From Lachnoclostridium sp. UBA7482 (GTDB lineage: Bacteria > Bacillota > Clostridia > Lachnospirales > Lachnospiraceae), in contig DLOO01000035.1 in assembly GCA_002479645.1 (NCBI GenBank), forward strand, positions 1 to 11,945: a stretch of 11,945 bases of DNA, given 5' to 3'. Shown one piece after another: positions 1-8,772 of this stretch. A model generated the notes under the pieces. The model made no database searches, was not told where the DNA came from, and saw only the letters and a program-made list of their open reading frames with translations. The number at the start of each line of letters is the position of its first letter. Within the stretch, counting starts at the first letter, position 1. Both the position numbers and the translations under genes were made by a program.

Positions 1-730
1 GTCCGAATATATGGAAAAGCACAGTGTTTCTAAGATGATCGGCTCGCCTCCCGGTTATGTCGGATTTGAAGAGGGCGGTCAGTTGAGTGAGCGTGTACGC
101 AAAAAGCCTTATTCCGTGGTGCTTTTTGATGAGATGGAGAAGGCGCACCCGGATGTGTTTAACATTCTTTTGCAAGTGCTTGACGACGGCCGGATTACGG
201 ATTCTGCCGGGCGCAGAATCGATTTCCGCAATACGGTAATTATGATGACGAGTAATGCCGGTGCACAGGCAATTATGGCGCCGAAGAAACTGGGATTTGC
301 CTCCGCTGCTGACAGGAATGCCGATTATGAACACATGAAAAACGGTGTTATGGAAGAGGTGAAGCGGGTATTCCGGCCGGAATTTTTGAATCGAATTGAC
401 GAAACGGTCGTATTTCATGCGCTGGAGGATGAAGAACTTCGTAAGATTACGGAGCTTATGTGCAGCCAGTTAGTACGTCAATGTAAAGAAGCAAAGGGAA
501 TTACGCTGAAGCTGGAAGCATCGGCGCTTGATTTCCTTGCACAAAAGGGAAAAGACCCCAAATACGGCGCGAGGCCGCTTCGGCGTGCCATCCAAACCGA
601 ACTGGAGGATCTTCTGGCAGAGGAGATTCTTGCCGGACGGATTCAGGAAAACGACGTCGTTACAGCGTCCTATCAGGATAAGGTTTGCCTGAAGGCAAGA
701 AGAAAGCCCGGAAGAAAAAAGACACGATAA
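1..730 (+). CDS. clpC: ClpC, ATP-dependent Clp protease ATP-binding subunit (C-terminal part, cut by window start)
   Basis: This is the second AAA+ domain of a Hsp100 unfoldase that feeds proteins to the ClpP peptidase in the cytoplasm. The reading frame is open from base 2, so the N-terminal domain, the first AAA+ domain and the second Walker A lie outside the window. Visible from the ATG at base 11 (residue 1) are the pore loop GYVG (15-18), Walker B LFDE (38-41), sensor 1 TSN (80-82), the arginine-finger stretch FLNRID (R128) and sensor 2 GARP (R188). The tripeptide LGF at 94-96 matches the ClpP-docking loop found in ClpA, ClpC and ClpX but not in the disaggregase ClpB, which is why I call ClpC. 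It ends 42 bases before radA on the same strand, and clpC-radA is a common Firmicutes neighbourhood. The true start and any upstream ctsR-mcsAB genes cannot be seen. Confidence 0.93.
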   Translation, partial: SEYMEKHSVSKMIGSPPGYVGFEEGGQLSERVRKKPYSVVLFDEMEKAHPDVFNILLQVLDDGRITDSAGRRIDFRNTVIMMTSNAGAQAIMAPKKLGFASAADRNADYEHMKNGVMEEVKRVFRPEFLNRIDETVVFHALEDEELRKITELMCSQLVRQCKEAKGITLKLEASALDFLAQKGKDPKYGARPLRRAIQTELEDLLAEEILAGRIQENDVVTASYQDKVCLKARRKPGRKKTR

Positions 731-772
731 AAGGTTTTTCGTAAGTCTGGGGAGGGCAGAAATGAGGAATGT

Positions 773-2149
773 ATGGCAAAGCCCAAAACAGTATTTTTTT
801 GTAAAGAATGCGGCTGTGAATCCGGACGGTGGCTCGGACAGTGCCCGGCATGTAAAACTTGGGATAGCCTGGTAGAGGCGCCGAAGGATTCGGTCGGTAA
901 GAAGGCACATTCCGGAATCGGAACCGGATTTCATACACAGAAGCCGGTAACCTTAAAGGAAGTCAATATGGAGAGTGAGGAACGCCTGAGTACGCAGATG
1001 AACGAGCTGGACCGCGTGCTCGGCGGAGGCATTGTCGTTGGGTCGCTTGTTCTTGTCGGCGGTGACCCCGGTATCGGTAAATCCACACTCCTTTTACAGA
1101 TGTGTCAGAAGGTCAGCGAAGCCGGAGTGTCCGTTTTGTATGTGTCCGGCGAGGAATCGCTTCGCCAGATTCGTATGCGTGCGGAGCGAATCGGCAGCTT
1201 TACCGATTGTTTGAAACTGCTTGCGGAGACGCAGATACCAAATATCACTGAGGTAATTCTGGAGGATAAGCCGTCGGTGGTCATTATTGACTCCATTCAG
1301 ACCATGGTTAACCCGGAGCTTGAGAGTGCGCCGGGGAGTGTCGGACAGGTACGGGAGATTACCTCCACCCTGCTTCGCCTGGCAAAGGAACAGGAGGTAT
1401 CGATATTTATTATCGGTCATGTGACCAAGGAAGGTCAGGTGGCCGGTCCGCGTATGCTTGAGCACATGGTAGATACGGTGCTGTATTTTGAAGGGGAAAC
1501 AAGCGGCAGCTATCGGATTCTGCGTGCGGTGAAGAACCGTTTTGGTTCAACCAATGAAATTGGCGTATTTGAGATGCAGTCAACGGGACTTCGGGAGGTG
1601 GAGAATCCGTCCGAGCATATGCTCATGGGTATGCCGGAGGGCGAACCGGGGTCGGTTGTGACGGTAACACTGGAGGGAACCCGTCCGATTCTTGTGGAAG
1701 TGCAGGCATTGATTTGCCGCACAAGCTTTAATCTGCCGAGAAGAACCGCGGTCGGAACCGATTATAATCGTTTGAACCTGTTGATGGCAGTTATGGAGCG
1801 GAAGCTGGGTGTTCAGCTGTCTGCCTGTGACGCTTACATAAATGTTGCGGGCGGTATGCGCGTGACCGAGCCTGCATTGGATCTTGGTATGGTATTGTCT
1901 ATTTGGTCCGGGTATCGGAATCAGGCATTGCCGACGCATTGTGTGGCATTTGGGGAAGTCGGACTGACCGGGGAAGTGCGTGCGGTGACCCAGGCGAGGA
2001 TGCGTATTCGCGAAGCGGTCAAGCTTGGCTATACGACCTGTATCCTGCCGCAGGCAGATTTGGATGCACTTAAGGAAGAATTGCCGGAAGGCATGAAATA
2101 TATCGGTATCCGAAATCTTACGGAACTGAAAAATGCGTTCAGGGATTAA
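773..2149 (+). CDS. radA: RadA (Sms), DNA repair and recombination ATPase
   Basis: RadA is a RecA-like ATPase and helicase that extends recombination intermediates and promotes branch migration in DNA repair. The 458 residues are the usual family length. In order they show a C4 zinc finger (C10, C13, C24, C27), a Walker A GDPGIGKST (97-105), the RadA signature KNRFG (254-258), and a C-terminal Lon-protease-like domain (about 270-458) with the stretch GGMRVTEPALDLG. The start MAKPKTVFFC is the typical family N terminus, and there is no in-frame start codon between the clpC stop and base 773. A GAGG at 764-767 sits 5 bases before the ATG. A stronger GGGGAGG at 749-755 is better placed for an out-of-frame ATG at 762. 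The gene is probably co-transcribed with clpC, since no terminator separates them. Confidence 0.97.
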   Translation: MAKPKTVFFCKECGCESGRWLGQCPACKTWDSLVEAPKDSVGKKAHSGIGTGFHTQKPVTLKEVNMESEERLSTQMNELDRVLGGGIVVGSLVLVGGDPGIGKSTLLLQMCQKVSEAGVSVLYVSGEESLRQIRMRAERIGSFTDCLKLLAETQIPNITEVILEDKPSVVIIDSIQTMVNPELESAPGSVGQVREITSTLLRLAKEQEVSIFIIGHVTKEGQVAGPRMLEHMVDTVLYFEGETSGSYRILRAVKNRFGSTNEIGVFEMQSTGLREVENPSEHMLMGMPEGEPGSVVTVTLEGTRPILVEVQALICRTSFNLPRRTAVGTDYNRLNLLMAVMERKLGVQLSACDAYINVAGGMRVTEPALDLGMVLSIWSGYRNQALPTHCVAFGEVGLTGEVRAVTQARMRIREAVKLGYTTCILPQADLDALKEELPEGMKYIGIRNLTELKNAFRD

Positions 2150-2190
2150 GGAACAAGAGAGATTGGAAGATACGGGAGGAGAATTGACCT

Positions 2191-3579
2191 ATGAAGAAGA
2201 GGTGTGCATTTGTTGTTGTTTGGATGATGTGCCTTTTGGCGGGATGCGGCAGGGAAGAGAAAAAAACGGCACTGACTTTGGATCAGGTTCTCCTTACGGA
2301 GCATAAACTGATCTTCAGCCCGGATTTGCCCGGAAATGTTCCTACGGAAAAGGAACCCGACGAAGCAGGCTATTACCCTGTAAATGATATGGTTTATGTT
2401 ACCTCGGATACGTTAAATATCCGTAAGGATCCAAGCGCGGAGTCGGAGCTTGTGGAGACGGTTACCTATGGAACGGAATTTACCCGAACCGGTATGGGAA
2501 CCCAGGGTTGGGATCGCATCAGTTACAAAGGGGAGACGGCCTATGTCAGCCGGGAATACCTGATTCCTGTTCCGATTCAGGATGAACGCGGATTTGAGTT
2601 TTCACAGGCAAAGCTTTCCATTGTCGATACTTCGCGTCAGATTTACAGTTATGATTCCATGTGCGAAGATTTGATGGAATTAAAGGAGAATTACGGGAAG
2701 CACATGCAGCTGAATGTATTGGGAACTACAAAGGATAACCGGAATATTTTTGAGGTTGTTGTGGGCAATCCCAAGGCGAAGCTTCAGATGACGCTTGTCG
2801 GGACCCTGTGCGGAACGGAATACATGACCAGTCTTGTCTGTATGAAACAGCTCGAATATTACCTGTGCTTTTATGAAACCGGCAATTACAGAGGGCTGCG
2901 CTATCAGGATCTTTTTGACCGTGTGGCTATTCGTGTGATTCCGATGCTCAATCCTGACGGAGCAACCATCAGCCAGGAGTACCTTTCCAAAATCAATCAT
3001 AAGAAGATGCAGGACAATCTTCGCAAATGGTTTGAACGCGATCAGACCAATGGCGGAACCAGCTTGAATCTTGACAATTATCTGATGTTTTTTGAAGCAA
3101 ACGGTAACGGCGTAGACCTTCGTAAGAATTTTGAATGGCATTTTGAAGAAGTGGAATCCGTATCGGACAAAAGCTCCAAGGGCTTTAAGGGGGAAGCGCC
3201 CGCAACGGAGCCGGAGGTAAAGGCAATGCTTCACTCGCTCAAACAGTCGAAACAGAATCTGCTTGTGGTATATCATACAAGCGGAGCCAAAATTGCATGG
3301 AATTTCGGTCAGGAGGAAACTGTACTGAAAGCCGGCAAGTCTTACGGCGAAAAGCTCAGTGCGTTTATGAATTATGAGCCGGTAGAGGAGAACCTCGGAA
3401 CTGCGGCTTACGGAAGTCTTGCCGGCTATGCGTCCAATGTGCTTGGGGTTCCGTCCCTTCAGATTACTCTGGGAACCGGGGCGGCGCCGTTATCGTTAAA
3501 TGAGTTCAATTCCATCTGGAATGCCTGCCGCGAATCCTGGGCAGTTATGCAAATGGATCTGATTATGCTCAATAAGTAG
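2191..3579 (+). CDS. Secreted lipoprotein with SH3-like domain and degenerate M14 carboxypeptidase domain
   Basis: This is a predicted membrane-anchored exported protein of 462 residues. It starts with a lipoprotein signal: K2, K3, R4, a hydrophobic core, then the lipobox LAGC with acylated C19. Residues about 67-124 form a bacterial SH3-like domain (the LNIRKDPS motif, then GW and YVSREYL), which in this family often binds cell wall. Residues about 140-460 follow the M14 zinc carboxypeptidase fold: NPDG (254-257), ANGNGVDL (303-310), YHTSG (361-365) and a C-terminal APLSLNEF stretch. Set against canonical M14 motifs, the first zinc ligand HxxE reads C207-G-T-E210, the NR pair of GVDLNRNF reads R311-K312, and the catalytic glutamate before LG reads T426. 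Only E210 and H362 of the core set remain. I infer a non-catalytic peptide- or wall-binding role, but altered chemistry is possible. A GGGAGGAG at 2174-2181 precedes the start. It lies 41 bases after radA, probably in the same transcript. Confidence 0.82.
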   Translation: MKKRCAFVVVWMMCLLAGCGREEKKTALTLDQVLLTEHKLIFSPDLPGNVPTEKEPDEAGYYPVNDMVYVTSDTLNIRKDPSAESELVETVTYGTEFTRTGMGTQGWDRISYKGETAYVSREYLIPVPIQDERGFEFSQAKLSIVDTSRQIYSYDSMCEDLMELKENYGKHMQLNVLGTTKDNRNIFEVVVGNPKAKLQMTLVGTLCGTEYMTSLVCMKQLEYYLCFYETGNYRGLRYQDLFDRVAIRVIPMLNPDGATISQEYLSKINHKKMQDNLRKWFERDQTNGGTSLNLDNYLMFFEANGNGVDLRKNFEWHFEEVESVSDKSSKGFKGEAPATEPEVKAMLHSLKQSKQNLLVVYHTSGAKIAWNFGQEETVLKAGKSYGEKLSAFMNYEPVEENLGTAAYGSLAGYASNVLGVPSLQITLGTGAAPLSLNEFNSIWNACRESWAVMQMDLIMLNK

Positions 3580-3581
3580 GG

Positions 3582-3613
3582 AAGCGGATTGCGAATATCC
3601 GCTTTGATTTCTT
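3582..3613 (+). terminator. Probable intrinsic terminator after the lipoprotein gene
   Basis: AAGCGGAT (3582-3589) pairs perfectly with ATCCGCTT (3597-3604) around a 7-nt loop, giving an 8-bp hairpin. It is followed by a T-rich but interrupted tail (TTGATTTCTT region). It begins 2 bases after the stop codon, so it probably ends the clpC-radA-lipoprotein run. The imperfect T tract makes it weaker than the terminator near 8650. Its tail touches the -35 box of the next promoter. Confidence 0.62.
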
Positions 3614-3640
3614 GACATTTCCCTGTTCATGCGGTAACAT
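3612..3640 (+). promoter_or_regulatory. Promoter of leuA-ilvBNC (sigma-A type)
   Basis: A perfect -35 TTGACA (3612-3617) is separated by 17 bases from a -10 TAACAT (3635-3640; 4 of 6 matches to TATAAT). The expected start of transcription is near 3647, leaving a leader of about 30 nt before the leuA ATG. That leader is too short to hold a T-box, a leader peptide attenuator or a riboswitch. Control would therefore have to act at the promoter through a protein, or through CodY-like or global effects. No clear operator palindrome is visible. Confidence 0.65.
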
Positions 3641-3676
3641 GATAAAGTGTGATTTTATATACAGGCAGGAATAAGC

Positions 3677-5338
3677 ATGAAGAACTATGAAAAATACACA
3701 CGCCAGTATTTTGAGCCGCCGAAAACAGCGATGAAGTGGACGCAGAAGTCCTATGTGGATAAAGCTCCGATCTGGTGCAGTGTCGATTTACGAGACGGTA
3801 ATCAGGCGTTGATTACCCCGATGAATCTCGAAGAAAAATTGGAATTTTGGGATGCGCTCGTGCGGGTCGGCTTCAAGGAAATCGAAATCGGGTTTCCGGC
3901 TGCCTCGGAGACGGAGTACGAATTTTGCCGCGCCTTGATTGAGCAGAAACGTATTCCCGAGGATGTGACGATTCAGGTACTGACGCAGTCCCGTGAACAT
4001 ATTATTGCAAAGACCTTTGAGGCGCTGCGGGGTGCGAAGAATGCCATTGTGCATTTGTATAATTCCACCTCGGTTGCACAGAGGGAGCAGGTATTCCGCA
4101 AGAGCAGGGAGGAGATTTTGGATATTGCTGTCAGCGGGGCTATGCTTTGCAAAGAATACAGTAAAAATCATGAGGGAAATATCCGCTTTGAATATTCTCC
4201 TGAAAGCTTTACCGGTACGGAGCCTGAATATGCACTGGAGGTTTGCAACGCTGTGCTTGAGGTTTGGCAGCCGGGAGAAGATAATAAGGTAATCATCAAT
4301 TTGCCGGTTACCGTGCAGCATTCTATGCCGCATGTGTACGCAAATCAGATTGAATATATGTGCGGGCATCTCCATTATCGGCAGCACGTTATTGTGTCGC
4401 TGCATCCTCATAATGACAGAGGCTGCGCTATTGCGGACAGCGAGATGGGGCTTCTGGCAGGAGCCGACCGAATTGAAGGTACATTGTTCGGAAATGGAGA
4501 GCGTACCGGAAATGTGGATATTGTCACACTGGCAATGAACATGTTTTCCCAGGGGGTTGATCCGGTATTGGATTTCTCGAATCTTCCGGAGATTACCGCG
4601 GTATTTGAGAAGGTAACGCAGATGCGAGTCTACGAGCGGCAGCCCTATAGCGGTCAGCTGGTATTTGCCGCATTCAGCGGGTCCCATCAGGATGCCATTG
4701 CAAAGGGTATGCATTATCGGGAAGAAAACAAAAGCACGATTTGGAATGTGCCGTATCTTACGATTGACCCGACGGATGTCGGACGAGTCTATGAGACGGA
4801 TGTCATTCGTATTAACAGCCAGTCCGGTAAGGGTGGAATCGGTTATCTGCTTGAGAAAAACTATGGGTACAGCTTACCGGCAGGTATGCGGGAGGCCTTT
4901 GGATATCAGATTAAGGGCATATCCGATCATTTGCATAAGGAGCTGCTTCCCGAAGAGGTTTACGAGATCTTTGTAAAGGATTATGTGAATCTGGAAGAGC
5001 CGGTGCGAGTGCCGGAGATTCACTACGTGCAGTGTGACGGTATTGAGGCAAAGCTGACTGTGGAATATCATGGAAAAACCATGGTGGCTACCAGCAACGG
5101 TAACGGTCGTTTGGACGCTATCAGCAATGCATTAAAGTCGGTATTATGTGTGAATTATACAATAGAAAACTATACGGAGCACGCTTTGGAGAACGGCTCC
5201 TCCTCGCACGCAGCGTCGTATGTCGCAATTTCGGACGAGAGCGGCAATCGGTACTGGGGTGTCGGTGTGGATGCCGATATTATCACATCCTCAGCGAAGG
5301 CTCTGGTCAGTGCATTGAATCATAAATTACGGAGGTAA
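3677..5338 (+). CDS. leuA: 2-isopropylmalate synthase, type 2 (leucine biosynthesis, first committed step)
   Basis: LeuA condenses acetyl-CoA with 2-ketoisovalerate to form 2-isopropylmalate in the cytoplasm. At 553 residues, with the N terminus reading YFEPPKTAMKW, it matches the longer type-2 class known from actinobacteria and many clostridia. The catalytic TIM barrel carries DLRDGNQAL (37-45) and HPHNDRG (243-249). By analogy with the mycobacterial enzyme the metal ligands are D40, H243, H245 and N279. SGKGG is at 383-387. The C-terminal leucine-binding regulatory domain (about 440-553) holds GNGRLDAISNAL, so feedback inhibition by leucine is expected from the family. AGGA at 3667-3670 lies 6 bases before the ATG. 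It is the first gene of its operon and ends 2 bases before ilvB. The later leucine genes leuBCD are not in the window. Confidence 0.95.
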   Translation: MKNYEKYTRQYFEPPKTAMKWTQKSYVDKAPIWCSVDLRDGNQALITPMNLEEKLEFWDALVRVGFKEIEIGFPAASETEYEFCRALIEQKRIPEDVTIQVLTQSREHIIAKTFEALRGAKNAIVHLYNSTSVAQREQVFRKSREEILDIAVSGAMLCKEYSKNHEGNIRFEYSPESFTGTEPEYALEVCNAVLEVWQPGEDNKVIINLPVTVQHSMPHVYANQIEYMCGHLHYRQHVIVSLHPHNDRGCAIADSEMGLLAGADRIEGTLFGNGERTGNVDIVTLAMNMFSQGVDPVLDFSNLPEITAVFEKVTQMRVYERQPYSGQLVFAAFSGSHQDAIAKGMHYREENKSTIWNVPYLTIDPTDVGRVYETDVIRINSQSGKGGIGYLLEKNYGYSLPAGMREAFGYQIKGISDHLHKELLPEEVYEIFVKDYVNLEEPVRVPEIHYVQCDGIEAKLTVEYHGKTMVATSNGNGRLDAISNALKSVLCVNYTIENYTEHALENGSSSHAASYVAISDESGNRYWGVGVDADIITSSAKALVSALNHKLRR

Positions 5339-5340
5339 AC

Positions 5341-7014
5341 ATGGAACTTTCAGGTGCAAAAATTTTAATGGAGACCCTGATTGAGCAGGGAGTTGATGTT
5401 GTATTCGGCTATCCGGGCGGTCAGGTTATCAATATATTCGATGAATTATATCAGTATCAGGACAAGATCCATCATGTTCTGACAGCGCATGAGCAGGGGG
5501 CTTCCCATGCGGCAGACGGTTATGCGAGAGCAACCGGAAAGGTCGGTGTTGTCATTGCCACCTCCGGTCCCGGTGCAACCAATCTGGTAACCGGTATTGC
5601 GACGGCATATCTTGATTCCGTACCGATGGTAGCCATTACCGGCAACGTTCCCTGTAGTCTGATCGGTCGCGACAGCTTCCAGGAGGTTGACATTACCGGT
5701 GTGACTATGCCAATCACGAAGCACAACTTTATTGTTAAGGACGTTACCAGGCTGGCAGATACTCTGCGCCTTGCATTTCAGATTGCAAAGTCAGGACGTC
5801 CGGGGCCTGTTCTTGTAGACATTCCTAAGGATGTACAGGTAAATCGCTGTGAATTTACACCGGTCGGTGTTGTGGAGGAGGAACCCGGGATTCTGGCAGA
5901 GGAGAAGGATCTCCTTATGGCTGCACAGATGATAAAGGCAGCAAAGAAGCCCTATATCTACTGTGGCGGCGGTATCATTATGGGGGATGCCTCCAAGGAA
6001 GTGATTGCACTTTCCGAGAAGATGGATGCTCCGATGGGCTGCAGTATGATGGGTATTTCCGCGATTCCGGCGGATCATCCTCAGTTTTTGGGCATGCAGG
6101 GTATGCATGGGCATTATGCATCTTCTGTCGCAGAGCATGAGTCCGATTTGATTATCGCAGTCGGCGCGCGTTTCAGTGACCGCGCTACCGGCAACAAAGA
6201 CAAATTCGCTCCGAATGCCAGGATTATTCATATCGATATCGATAATGCGGAGCTTCATAAGAACATTGAGGTTGCGCTTGGTATTGCAGGCGACATCAAG
6301 GACGCGCTTGCAAGACTGGTAACGATGGTAGAGGAGCAGAAGCTTCCGGAGTGGCAGGCAAGAATTGCCGAGCTTCGCGAGCTTGAAAATGCGGCGCCGC
6401 AGTCATCGAAAGCATTGACACCTTACGGTATCATTGATATAATCAGTAAGATAACCACACCCGCAACCATCGTGGCAACGGATGTCGGTCAGCATCAGAT
6501 GTGGACCGCGCAGAGATATCCGTTTAAGACCCCCAGAACCTTTATCAGTAGCGGCGGCTTGGGAACCATGGGCTTTGGTATGGGCGCGGCAATGGGCGCA
6601 CAGATGGCAACCGGCGAGCGAGTGGTACTGATAACCGGCGACGGAAGCTTTGGTATGAATCTCAATGAGGTGGCAACTGCGGTTTCCAATCAGATCCCGA
6701 TGGTCATCGTTATTATGAACAATGGCGTACTCGGTATGGTTCGTCAGTGGCAGACACTGTTCTTTCATAAGCACTATTCCAACACCACGCTGGATCGTCA
6801 GACCGATTTCGTTAAATTGGCGGAAGCATTTGGAGCAAAGGGTATGCGTGCCGCAACTCCTGACGAGTTTGAAAAGGCATTTGCGGAAGCCTTCCGGGAG
6901 AACGGACCGGTTATTATCGACTGTCTGATCGACGAAAATGAATTTGTTCTTCCGATGCTGCCTCCGGGCGGTTCCATGGAGGATGTGATTACGGAAGTAA
7001 AGGAGGAGGCATAA
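5341..7014 (+). CDS. ilvB: Acetolactate synthase, catalytic (large) subunit
   Basis: This enzyme uses thiamine diphosphate and FAD to join two pyruvates into 2-acetolactate (valine, leucine), or pyruvate and 2-ketobutyrate (isoleucine). The 557 residues are normal length. The N-terminal pyrimidine-binding domain contains the catalytic glutamate E51 in TAHEQG. The FAD-binding middle domain spans roughly 190-350. The C-terminal domain carries the diphosphate and Mg motif GDGSF (433-437) ending in N460-N461, followed by RQWQ, whose tryptophan (W470) is the usual herbicide-contact residue. GGAGG at 5331-5335, inside the leuA 3' end, is 5 bases before the ATG, so translation is probably coupled to leuA. 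The adjacent regulatory subunit marks it as the anabolic enzyme and not the catabolic AlsS. Confidence 0.96.
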   Translation: MELSGAKILMETLIEQGVDVVFGYPGGQVINIFDELYQYQDKIHHVLTAHEQGASHAADGYARATGKVGVVIATSGPGATNLVTGIATAYLDSVPMVAITGNVPCSLIGRDSFQEVDITGVTMPITKHNFIVKDVTRLADTLRLAFQIAKSGRPGPVLVDIPKDVQVNRCEFTPVGVVEEEPGILAEEKDLLMAAQMIKAAKKPYIYCGGGIIMGDASKEVIALSEKMDAPMGCSMMGISAIPADHPQFLGMQGMHGHYASSVAEHESDLIIAVGARFSDRATGNKDKFAPNARIIHIDIDNAELHKNIEVALGIAGDIKDALARLVTMVEEQKLPEWQARIAELRELENAAPQSSKALTPYGIIDIISKITTPATIVATDVGQHQMWTAQRYPFKTPRTFISSGGLGTMGFGMGAAMGAQMATGERVVLITGDGSFGMNLNEVATAVSNQIPMVIVIMNNGVLGMVRQWQTLFFHKHYSNTTLDRQTDFVKLAEAFGAKGMRAATPDEFEKAFAEAFRENGPVIIDCLIDENEFVLPMLPPGGSMEDVITEVKEEA

Positions 7015-7511
7015 TGGAGCGCTATGTAATTGCGGTATTGGTAGCCAATATATCCGGTGTCCTGACGCGCGTATCCTCTATGTTTACCCGGCGTGGCTTT
7101 AACATCGACAGCCTTACGGTGGGCGAGACCGAGTCCGGTGAATTTTCCCGTATTACCATTACCTTACGTGGGGATGAAGCAATCAGGCATCAGGTTGTAA
7201 AGCAGCTTGCGAAGCTGCATGACATCAAGGAGGTTGAGGTTCTGAAGCCCCAGGATACGGTTTCGAGAGAACTTCTGCTCATTAAGATTACCAATAGTTC
7301 TGCGACGAGACAGGACATTTTGGCTGCTGCCAGTGTGTATCGTGCAAAGATTATTGATTATTCGTTAGAAGCGCTTTGCTGTGAGATTACCGGCGAGAGT
7401 GCGAAGATTGAAGCTTTTATTGAGCTGATGAAGCCCTTCGGCATTTTGGAAATGTGCCGTACCGGACTGGTAGCTCTTGAAAGAGGCTGCAACTGTCTAA
7501 AAACAGAGTAA
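7014..7511 (+). CDS. ilvN: Acetolactate synthase, regulatory (small) subunit
   Basis: The small subunit stimulates IlvB and makes it sensitive to valine. Its 165 residues comprise an N-terminal ACT domain (about 3-76) and a C-terminal small-subunit domain (about 85-160), the full-length IlvH-like architecture. N12, G15 and N30 in the ACT domain sit where valine-binding residues lie in the E. coli small subunit, so I infer retained valine feedback. The ATG overlaps the ilvB stop by one base (TAATG), and AGGAGG at 7001-7006 lies inside ilvB. Both point to translational coupling and stoichiometric assembly of the holoenzyme. Confidence 0.95.
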   Translation: MERYVIAVLVANISGVLTRVSSMFTRRGFNIDSLTVGETESGEFSRITITLRGDEAIRHQVVKQLAKLHDIKEVEVLKPQDTVSRELLLIKITNSSATRQDILAAASVYRAKIIDYSLEALCCEITGESAKIEAFIELMKPFGILEMCRTGLVALERGCNCLKTE

Positions 7512-7542
7512 GAGACAGCTGTTCCGCTATAAAATTAAATAA

Positions 7543-8598
<1,056 letters not shown>

Positions 8599-8627
8599 TT
8601 TTCGGAAGGAAATCGATACTTAACCGG

Positions 8628-8673
8628 TCGGGATAATTTCTGTTTGAAAAGGCGGAGATTATCCCGATTTTTT
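8628..8673 (+). terminator. Intrinsic terminator between ilvC and ilvD
   Basis: TCGGGATAAT (8628-8637) pairs perfectly over 10 bp with ATTATCCCGA (8658-8667). The loop is 20 nt, and six T residues follow at 8668-8673. This is a convincing Rho-independent terminator. It separates ilvC from ilvD although both act in the same pathway. No T-box AGGGTGG core or coding leader peptide was found upstream of it in the 29 bases after ilvC, so a simple unregulated 3' end is the plain reading. Confidence 0.85.
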
Positions 8674-8701
8674 CCTAGAGCCTTATTCCATGAAAAAAAT
8701 G

Positions 8702-8730
8702 TTGAATTCTTGGGCTTATTGAGGGATAAT
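8702..8730 (+). promoter_or_regulatory. Probable promoter of ilvD and the DUF815 gene
   Basis: TTGAAT (8702-8707; 4 of 6 matches to TTGACA) and GATAAT (8725-8730; 5 of 6 matches to TATAAT) are separated by exactly 17 bases. Transcription would begin near 8737 and give a leader of about 36 nt before the ilvD ATG. Its position just after a strong terminator supports a separate ilvD transcription unit. Confidence 0.6.
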
Positions 8731-8756
8731 AGGCATAGCAGTTCAATACGATATAA

Positions 8757-8763
8757 AGAGAGG
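8757..8763 (+). promoter_or_regulatory. Ribosome binding site fixing the ilvD start
   Basis: AGAGAGG at 8757-8763 lies 9 bases before the ATG at 8773. It supports that start over the longer in-frame extension back to a TTG at 8644, which falls in the loop of the terminator hairpin. Confidence 0.7.
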
Positions 8764-8772
8764 TATGTTAAT

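Noticed and set aside
8644..8772. A 43-residue N-terminal extension of IlvD from an upstream TTG
   Set aside because: The TTG lies in the loop of the terminator hairpin, the extension resembles nothing in IlvD proteins, and the ATG at 8773 has a ribosome binding site and the standard N terminus.
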